Of a stretch of DNA of 64,000 bases, positions 59,201-64,000 are shown in pieces (positions within the stretch are counted from its first letter, which is position 1; the number at the start of each line of letters is the position of its first letter). The stretch comes from Steromphala cineraria (Eukaryota; Mollusca; Gastropoda; Trochida; Trochidae). A program made the position numbers and the translations under genes. Under the pieces are notes generated by a model. It had not been told where the DNA came from and made no database searches. It worked only from the letters and a program-made list of their open reading frames with translations. The DNA is taken from contig OU744734.1 in NCBI GenBank assembly GCA_916613615.1, positions 35,222,801-35,286,800 of the forward strand. Reading direction: 5' to 3'.

Positions 59201-59731
59201 AGTTGGATGAATCTCTTCCAGACCTTCTCCTGGAACGCTTTGAACGCCCTCGGCCTGGGCAACACCATACGCCCCAACCGTCCAACAACGTCCCATACCC
59301 CTTTCATTGACCATAGGAATCGCCTCATGGAAATGTTCGATTCGCCAATTCGAAATCGGCCACGTCAGTCGATTTCGCCAGCGCAACAACTTCTGAACAG
59401 GCCTAACAGACGACTGAGGCAGCCCCATGTGCACATATTCCATGGGCGGATCAAACGTTCAAGTGAAGATGAGCCTCTGTCACGTGTAAAGCGATTTCTT
59501 GGCGTTCGAGCTCGGCCTCGTGTGAGATCACGTAATTCTTTCATCCGGCGCAGACCAGTGTACCGGCGGCGCAAAGTGAGCAGTAGGAACAAGATGCCGC
59601 GACTGAGTCGGAAATATTTCAGGTCTATCAGTGATAACGACAAAGAAGCGCGCATGAAGGAAATCAGATACAACACCCGGAGAAGAAGATACGATAGGGA
59701 GATGAAAAGGTCCCGAAATTACTGGAAATGA
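41123..59731 (+). CDS. Astacin-family zinc metalloprotease, nine exons
   Basis: The nine exons (41123-41239, 50792-51881, 52336-52438, 53261-53391, 54129-54249, 55466-55532, 56255-56458, 58422-58551, 59061-59731) join in frame to 877 residues. Order: signal peptide (1-18); basic, Pro/Arg-rich pro-region (40 to about 452) with an internal duplication at 92-127 and two Leu-rich helical repeats at 271-296 and 316-346; furin-type site RSKR at 453-456; astacin catalytic domain (about 457-654) with zinc motif HEIGHSLGLVHE (549-560), Met-turn SVMHYG with Tyr608, and the four conserved cysteines; an EGF-like Cys cluster (657-684); and a ~190-residue basic tail with more dibasic sites. The zinc ligands and Glu550 are intact, so it should be active once the pro-region is cut. 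The pro-region is far longer than in typical astacins. There are no CUB or MAM domains. It is probably an extracellular matrix or processing protease. Confidence 0.88.
41270..42690 (+). repeat. Degenerate tandem repeat in astacin intron 1
   Basis: Loose repeats of ATAGACCTTGAAGTGATGAAA-like units, mixed with AT-rich spacers and a G11 run at 41333-41343. Open frames here (for example 41364-41555) come from the repeat and are not exons. Confidence 0.65.
42700..43809. other. Astacin intron 1, unremarkable stretch
   Basis: Nothing recognisable; AT-rich. Confidence 0.45.
43810..44159 (+). mobile_element. MITE family 1 copy
   Basis: TTAAAAGGGGTAGTAGCAAG to GCTGCTACTGCCCCTTTAA; interior diverged and slightly shortened. 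Confidence 0.85.
44486..44611 (+). repeat. 32-bp GC-rich minisatellite
   Basis: Three clean units of TTGACCGCGATCAGAATGCA... start at 44516, 44548 and 44580, plus a degenerate upstream part. It is much richer in G+C and CpG than its surroundings. Confidence 0.9.
44967..45330 (+). mobile_element. MITE family 1 copy
   Basis: Full length, with intact termini TTAAAGGGGCAGTAGCACG and CGTGCTACTGCCCCTTTAA. Confidence 0.92.
45483..45848 (-). mobile_element. MITE family 1 copy, inverted
   Basis: TTAAAGGGGCAGTAGCACG to CGTGCTACTGCACCTTTAA, interior inverted; 152 bp downstream of the preceding copy. Confidence 0.92.
46378..46742 (+). mobile_element. MITE family 1 copy
   Basis: TTAAAGGGGTAGTCGCACG to CGTGTTACTGCCCCTTTAA, third copy within 1.8 kb. 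Confidence 0.9.
46930..47540 (+). repeat. Degenerate ~133-bp tandem repeat
   Basis: About four units with AAGGACAGAGAGTTCAA, CTCCAAMTGAT and TGTSTCATTCKTTTRAA landmarks, strongly diverged. In astacin intron 1. Confidence 0.6.
47808..47865. repeat. Perfect 18-bp inverted repeat
   Basis: CTGATATCAAATATATCA and its exact complement, separated by 22 bp. Confidence 0.85.
48890..49409 (+). repeat. ~150-bp tandem repeat inside the hAT-like element
   Basis: Three units of GGGCGTGGCCCCTNTGGCCC ... TATAATCCTCACTAGTCAAAG; a further partial unit resumes after the nested MITE at about 49940-50090. The unit ends with AGAAGAAGATGAAAATAGG. Confidence 0.85.
49410..49939 (+). mobile_element. MITE family 2 copy, right end missing
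   Basis: It starts TTAAAGATGCTGTATCATAC and is nearly identical to 60486-61010. It stops after ATTAAAAATACTTTT without its right terminal repeat. It interrupts a unit of the surrounding tandem repeat (left CCTCACTAG, right GGAGTTTGTACAC). Confidence 0.85.
50096..50124 (+). repeat. GGAC microsatellite
   Basis: ACGGACGGATGGACGGACGG; part of the hAT-like element's right side, next to a GCCAGATGAGCTA motif that mirrors TAGCTCATCAGGC at 48843. Confidence 0.8.
50641..50690 (+). repeat. TGTA microsatellite
   Basis: Runs of TATG/TACG just upstream of astacin exon 2. Confidence 0.8.
50792..51881 (+). CDS. Astacin exon 2: basic pro-region
   Basis: Acceptor ATTACAG, donor ACAA|GTAAGT, phase 0 in and phase 1 out. 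363 residues. The first third is rich in Arg, Lys, Pro and Gln and contains a direct DNA duplication (50949-50999 and 51000-51055) encoding two VGKKSVNVQQRP-type blocks. The last third has the two helical repeats and the single GGGGC cysteine. Confidence 0.9.
52336..52438 (+). CDS. Astacin exon 3: end of pro-region
   Basis: Acceptor CTTTCAG, donor CGCC|GTAAGT. Encodes ALDELYSRTPGYLTTQMDMV and LTNQQWRDFYGTAP. Confidence 0.8.
52480..52815 (+). mobile_element. MITE family 1 copy, degraded
   Basis: ATAAAGGGGCAGTAGCACG to CTCCTGCCCCTGTAA, in astacin intron 3. Interior shortened. Confidence 0.8.
53261..53391 (+). CDS. Astacin exon 4: furin-type site and domain start
   Basis: Acceptor CAACAG, donor TTCA|GTACGT. 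Encodes RSKR followed by YYWPEKTVPYILDD, the usual N-terminus of the astacin domain. Confidence 0.9.
53409..54117 (-). repeat. GAGGATAT hairpin family copy in astacin intron 4
   Basis: It starts CGCTGCGTACCTAAAGTTTG, holds TACGAGGGCCGTCATACCG, several TGACGTCA motifs and GGGTCGGCGGCGGCTAGT, then the stem-loop CTAGCTCTCGCTCAGG and the ATATAATATCCTCTATA terminus. It fills nearly the whole intron, ending about 10 bases before exon 5. Confidence 0.75.
54129..54249 (+). CDS. Astacin exon 5
   Basis: Acceptor CCACACAG, donor CTAGG|GTATGT, phase 2 out. Encodes WSDIMLLERAMYEWEQATC and VRFRLASPSDVNKIRFRSGL, including the first conserved cysteine. Confidence 0.88.
54250..55465. other. Astacin intron 5, no recognised element
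   Basis: 1.2 kb of AT-rich sequence without a recognisable repeat. Confidence 0.45.
55466..55532 (+). CDS. Astacin exon 6
   Basis: Acceptor TATTCCAG, donor AATT|GTAAGT. Encodes CSSHVGMIGGTQNITLQGPC, with the second and third conserved cysteines. Confidence 0.88.
55638..56088. mobile_element. Foldback element in astacin intron 6
   Basis: The arms 55638-55693 and about 56033-56088 (CATCCTCGATAATCCAGCGC and its complement) are inverted repeats with a few mismatches. The centre carries GTGAGTGAGTGAGCTGGGG, the dispersed gastropod-like repeat. Confidence 0.8.
56255..56458 (+). CDS. Astacin exon 7: zinc site and Met-turn
   Basis: Acceptor CCTACAG, donor AAG|GTGAGT, phase 0. Carries HEIGHSLGLVHEHQRPDRD and YMSVMHYG: all three His ligands, the catalytic Glu and the Met-turn Tyr. 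The usual Phe after Gly in the zinc motif is Leu. Confidence 0.93.
56911..57483 (+). repeat. Recent 288-bp tandem duplication in astacin intron 7
   Basis: Units 56911-57198 and 57199-57483 differ at only a few positions (for example GTGATCAG/GTGGTCAG). Each contains TTAAGCTGGTGACATGTGCA and AATCATGTTAGACCGCTGC. Confidence 0.9.
57488..58420 (+). repeat. ~33-bp minisatellite interrupted by a MITE
   Basis: Units of GGCTTAATAGTTGAAGATAT plus ATCTCTTTTCGTT run from about 57510 to 57870 and again from 58231 to 58410. Intron 7 of the astacin gene. Confidence 0.9.
57871..58234 (+). mobile_element. MITE family 1 copy with readable empty site
   Basis: Intact, TTAAAGGGGCAGTAGCTCG to CGTGCTACTGCCCCTTTAA. 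The surrounding minisatellite unit reads GGC-TTAA-TAGTTG; here it reads GGC-TTAA-[element]-TTAA-TAGTTG, so TTAA is the duplicated target. Confidence 0.95.
58422..58551 (+). CDS. Astacin exon 8: end of catalytic domain
   Basis: Acceptor TTGGCCAG, donor CTCAG|GTATGT. Encodes AFSMDNQQPTILTR and ELSFNDKKLVNKMYKCS with the fourth conserved cysteine. Confidence 0.88.
59061..59731 (+). CDS. Astacin exon 9: EGF-like cluster and basic tail
   Basis: Acceptor CTTTTACAG. It starts HCPRTIVCQHGG and DCKCVCP, an EGF-like C-x5-C...CxCxC arrangement. About 190 residues with very many Arg follow, with GRIKRS, SRVKRF and long RRR runs, ending SRNYWK and TGA. Confidence 0.85.
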
Positions 59732-60116
59732 TTACATTAACTGTTTCGGTCTTCAGTGTCAATTTTGTGGATTAAAGTACTTTAATTTTTTACAGTTCAC
59801 TTCTTCTTTCAATATCTACAAGTCAAGATAAGAAATTATCGATGAAAACTCCCCAACCACCATCCATCTCAACGCATGACCTTCCAATGACCTTTCGGTG
59901 CCATCTCTTCAGCGAGCTGCAGCTGAACCAAAGTCCCGGGAGTTTGTGTTCGCAATGCTTCTGAGAAACGACTTTGAATTGTCATGGATTCTTTTCTTTA
60001 TTTTTTTCAAATAATTTCAAAACATAGCATGTATATAAAATTGGTTCCATTGGTTATTTGTTTTGATAATGTATTTCATATGCCGGTTACCACTCCATTC
60101 GATTCATGTTATGGTA

Positions 60117-60122
60117 AATAAA
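60117..60122 (+). other. Possible astacin poly(A) signal
   Basis: AATAAA 386 bases after the stop; an earlier ATTAAA at 59771-59776 is an alternative. Confidence 0.35.
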
Positions 60123-60485
60123 ATGATTTGCGAAAAATTAAAAATGTTGACTTTCGAAATGGTTAAATGTTTCATCGATACATTTTACACCCACACGGTT
60201 ACTCAACTATACCTTTCAATGTAACCACAATGCGGTTGTATTTTCGGTTCTTGCTAAGTAACAGAAATACGGGAAACATACTAAGTGTGATACCATCCAA
60301 AGATGTCTTGAATTCAATATGTTAATTTGAAGACACAAGATGTTTTGTAAAGAGATGAAGCCAGTAAAGTTCAATCCCCGACGGAAGGTTTCATCGTCAC
60401 CGCTGTTTTATGGAATTTTTCCGTACAAAAAACACGAAGTAGTAGGTAACAGTTACCGAAGGAGAACGAGGTGTTCAAATAAATA

Positions 60486-61048
60486 TTAAAGATGCTGTAT
60501 CATACTTGCAAGCGGTTCAGGATGAAACTTAGCTATTGAGAAATGAAATACATCACTTTGTAAACAATCTTTCGTCGAAATTTTGATATCATATTTAGAT
60601 TGTTTAACCAACAATAACATACTTATTTCGACGCTTCAAGCACAGTACCCCTCGTAGAAAGGGCATGTCATTTAACGAACCCGCTTTCGGTGACGTAATC
60701 ATTATGCTTGTAGGATTTACACCGTGTCTCAACTACCGTAATTGCGTTCGATGAGTATCAACTTTGACAGCAATGAATACCTAATTCGGAGAAAAAGAAT
60801 ATAAAATCTAATCGAGCGCGACAAAGACGGTTTTCAAGCGTACATTTAGAAACCGGAAGTTGTGAAATGACCACACTTGATTCGCCCTTATGTCGACTGC
60901 CATTTCGGTATTTTTTTGGTAAATTATCTCCTATTTGATGAATTTTGGTCCGATTTTCTCAAGGTTGGTCGCAAAAGTTTTCTAAAAATACAACGTATAC
61001 ATTAAAAATACTTTTTAAAATATTGCAAGTATGATATAGCATCTTTAA
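60486..61048 (+). mobile_element. MITE family 2, full copy
   Basis: TTAAAGATGCTGTATCATAC to GTATGATATAGCATCTTTAA: inverted repeats of about 22 bp with TTAA at both ends, 563 bp. No open frame of note. Confidence 0.9.
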
Positions 61049-61932
61049 GTTAATTGTACTTCACTTGGTGACTTTACATGTATGGACATTTCTTGACGTG
61101 ACGGTGTTAAAAGTGTGAAAAGTCCCTTTGAGTCACATTGCATGTCAAATGCATGCTCAATTTATCTTACTTTGTTACACCAGCTGTAAGTACGATTTCA
61201 GTCAAATCAATATTTATGTAATGTACAGTTACGTTTTATTCAAAGCATATCAAAACATTTCCAAATTGAAAAGGTTGAGCGTTGACTCAATTCAACAAGT
61301 TTGGTTGATTTTGGTTGATTATTAAAAAATGACTGATAATGCCTAACTCAAATCATTAGAAGCAATGTCTTCTTCATGTAGCATGAACCTCATGTGCTGC
61401 ACGTGCACTCTGCTGAAATGTACAAGCGAAACCCTAAATATCATGCAACCGCATGACCACAAATCACGGTCCACAAATGATATGGCCACCATTTACAGAG
61501 AATACAATCTTAACATGTTTGTATCAAATACATAGGGAATTACTCACTGTATCAAGTATACTCCAGACAGAAGAGTAACTGTTGTTAGGGGTCACATCTG
61601 AAAAAAATCGGAAAGTATCGACTGTTGCAAGAAAGTATAATCTTAAAGGTTATCGACGTTTTATAGTGACAATAGGAAGGTTTGAAGTTGCAATTGTGGG
61701 CTAACGTAGGCTTATTTTGGAAACTTATCGAAAGCATTCAGAATGACAGTTAATGACATCGATAGGTTATATAACTTATACAATTAGTATCCATGTAAAT
61801 TGGACTTGTGAATTTACCTTCTGAACATAAATGACTGTTTTAAGATTTTCATTGAAAAGAAGTTTTTATCGTTTATTAGCCATTTTGGGATGTATAATAT
61901 ATGTTGAAAATCGCGGAATGGCTCTTTAATCA
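61049..61932. other. Intergenic sequence, no gene
   Basis: No coding exon or recognised repeat. Confidence 0.45.
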
Positions 61933-62200
61933 ATGGGGCACGAAAAGACCCGGGTTCGAATCAAGGTGGAGACACCGAAAATTTGTGTCCTCACTGTGTT
62001 GTGCCCTTGGGCAAGGCACTTTATCAATATTGCACTCAGTCCGCCCAGCTGTAGAATTGGGTATCTGAATACGGAAAGTACGAACCTATGTGGTCGCGCG
62101 GAGCGCTTGGTAGCCGCTCTGAAAGTACAATTCCTTCAGGGTAATAATGTTCAGCAGATGAGCAGTGCTTGCACTGGATATTAGGCTTAAAACTTAAAAC
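61933..62200 (+). mobile_element. tRNA-derived SINE, copy 2, 5' truncated
   Basis: B box GGTTCGAATC is present near 61952; the A box is lost. The body (TTGGGCAAGGCACTTTATC, GTGGTCGCGCGGAGCGC) is the same family as 32811-33127. Confidence 0.75.
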
Positions 62201-63278
62201 TTATTTTTACAAGTGGTGTCCATGGTCTTCATGTAATAAAACTCCCTGGTTCTGAAACAGCTCCAATACCATGTTCCGACTGCAACTCTTCTGATTGTGT
62301 TAGAAAATTGGAATTGTAACGAATGTCGTCGCCTTGGTGTGAAAAGCTTAGTTTTCATTAATTTGAATTAATTTCGAATTTAAGATGTCACCGTGTCGGG
62401 TGTTTCGGCCAAACCAGGTGTTCATTGCGGCAAGGGCGGATTCAGAAATTTGAAATTGACACTTGAATAAACATACGAACTGATGTGCAATATATGAGTA
62501 CACACATGAGTATACACGGGATCGGATCTCCGATTTAACCTATTAACAGCATTTTTTATAATAAGAATCTCGACTTTCGCACTGATTTATCGCTTATGAA
62601 TGATGAGGTAGACATACAAGTAATGTCAGGTTTAAACAATATGGTATTCCATATTAAGCATCCGCAATCGAGTTTGAATTGAATAACACAAGGGTTACTC
62701 AAGTCATTATCAGTCATGGATAAAATATGATCCTCGGGCATTATTAGGAAACAATTTTGCCCTCGGTATTTTGCCAAAGGGCCGTAATAATGATCACGTA
62801 TATTGTCTTTTCTAATTAATAAACCGCCAACTAGAACAAGAACATTGATCTGATCGATAACAGGAAAGGATAAAAGCGTCCGTTAAATATCCCCAAATGT
62901 TCCCAAAGTGTCAACAAAGAGCGATGGAAAGAGGACATTTTCCTATTCAGCAGCTGTTGAACGGAACAATCTCCCGCATGAACTCAAAACTTTTCCATCC
63001 CTGACACAGTTCAAATGCTAAAAAATCTAAAAACTCATTTCTTCCAAAAAGCCTTTCAGTGATCTTTGCGCTAAGAGCATGTACTGTAAGTGGATTATCG
63101 CATAAAAAGTGATCTATATGTATGATCGTTATCAGTGAGTGACTTTTGGACCTTGGAAATATCAATGTAGGCATTACCAGTCCAAGTGGGTGCTATAGCA
63201 ATTGCAATCAGCGTACAAATAAGCAACTGGTGTATCTTTGAAGAAATGCGAGATCTGATAGGAAATACGGTGCTACAC
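62201..63278. other. Intergenic sequence, no gene
   Basis: Nothing supported. Confidence 0.4.
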
Positions 63279-63568
63279 ATTCTCTTCCCATATAGGCAGA
63301 ACAAGTCATTAAATGTTGATCGAGCCTCTGTTCTTATTAGACCAAACTGCCGGAAAAAATTTGCCCAACAATCAATTAAAATTTTGAATTCTTTTAGCAA
63401 ACGACAACGCTTATCGCATGGAAAGGGTGGTTCATTTACACAATGCCTTTACCATGTTCAGTGGCCAAAATTGCGTCCAATCAGGCATCTCCCATTCTAC
63501 CCAAATAACTCGACGAATAAGAACAGAGGCTCGATCAACATTTTATGACGTCCTCTTGGGGAAGAGAA
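63279..63568. mobile_element. Foldback element, CTCCCCACAGAGGC family, copy 3
   Basis: Shorter copy; arms start CATTCTCTTCCCATATAGGC and GTTGATCGAGCCTCTGTTCT and are mirrored at 63525-63568. Diverged from the other two. Confidence 0.75.
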
Positions 63569-63740
63569 AAAGTACTACAGGATACTGGAACCAGGAAATA
63601 TACCAAGAACCCCATGCTGTCATATGGAACACCGTTGCCCGGGCACTCGTGAGCCTACAAGCTGGGTCAAGGACTGACACAGATAGAGGGATGTTGTTGG
63701 TCGAGAGCTGATAAAGGTCGAGGGTTTGATACATGATGTG

Positions 63741-63933
63741 CATCTTCCTACGCAGAGCCTAAAAGGCCAGTTTCCAAACTGTCAGTTTATGCCTTGCTGC
63801 AGAGACTCTACTTTTCTGTGCTGCTATAGTGCCCCTACAGACTAGAGAGCAAGCACAGAAAACTCAAGGCTTTGCAGCAAGGCATAAAATGACAGTTTGG
63901 AAACTGGCCTTTTAGGCTCTGCGTAGGAAGATG
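63741..63933. repeat. Near-perfect palindrome with ~80-bp arms
   Basis: Left arm from CATCTTCCTACGCAGAGCC, right arm ending in its complement at 63933. The first 60 or so bases pair almost without mismatch, after which pairing becomes looser. Confidence 0.9.
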
Positions 63934-64000
63934 CATGATGTGATGTGGAACACAAATATCAAGTTTATGTTCCGTTACTGCATCTCTTTGTTGAAGTCCA

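Noticed and set aside
59039..59443. Long minus-strand open frame opposite astacin exon 9
   Set aside because: Shadow of the coding plus strand; the plus frame has the splice acceptor, the EGF-like cysteines and the continuation of the protease.
63279..63711. Two plus-strand frames of ~100 codons
   Set aside because: Mostly inside a foldback element found in other copies elsewhere; no splice or family support.

Overview
This window is eukaryotic nuclear DNA. It is AT-rich, its genes are split by introns that match GT..AG with consistent reading phase, and it is densely packed with short non-autonomous transposons, foldback elements, tRNA-derived SINEs and minisatellites. The secreted-protein repertoire (astacin protease, C-type lectin with a PAN-like N-terminus, a tiny ShKT-domain peptide, a pair of FAMeT-like secreted proteins) and a dispersed 'GTGAGTGAGT... 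GGTTTAACG...' repeat resembling ones I know from gastropod genomes suggest a marine mollusc, probably a gastropod. That assignment is an inference, not a demonstration.

Layout. 1-8.6 kb: the last exon of an unidentified minus-strand gene (2135-1725) with its poly(A) signal, then a ~610 bp segmental duplication tied to copies of a TTAA-flanked MITE. 8.6-12.6 kb: a five-exon plus-strand gene for a 282-residue secreted protein (signal peptide, PAN-like Cys region, Thr-rich linker, C-type lectin domain), followed by a 79-bp satellite derived from the end of its own last exon. 14.5-15.7 kb and 20.7-22.5 kb: two minus-strand paralogues, each with a signal-peptide exon and a 447-nt exon ending in a W-x-I motif. 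27.0-32.0 kb: a four-exon plus-strand gene for a 93-residue secreted ShKT-domain protein; its introns carry MITEs and a minisatellite with higher-order structure. 32.8-40.3 kb: repeats only (SINE, a large foldback with a nested insertion, hairpins, a decayed non-LTR reverse transcriptase). 41.1-59.7 kb: a nine-exon plus-strand gene for an 877-residue astacin-family zinc metalloprotease whose long N-terminal pro-region and C-terminal tail are strongly basic. Its 9.5-kb first intron hosts a hAT-like element with an 8-bp target duplication. 60-64 kb: more MITE, SINE and foldback copies.

All five identified coding loci carry a signal peptide in or near the first coding exon, so this is a neighbourhood of extracellular proteins. 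Nothing in the sequence shows that they act together. No prokaryotic-style operon, CRISPR array, rRNA or intact tRNA was seen. Exon boundaries were read by eye from GT/AG sites and phase; transcripts would be needed to confirm them. The most notable items are the unusual architecture of the astacin, direct empty-site evidence that the dominant MITE family targets TTAA, and several nested or duplicated repeat structures whose history can be read from the sequence.
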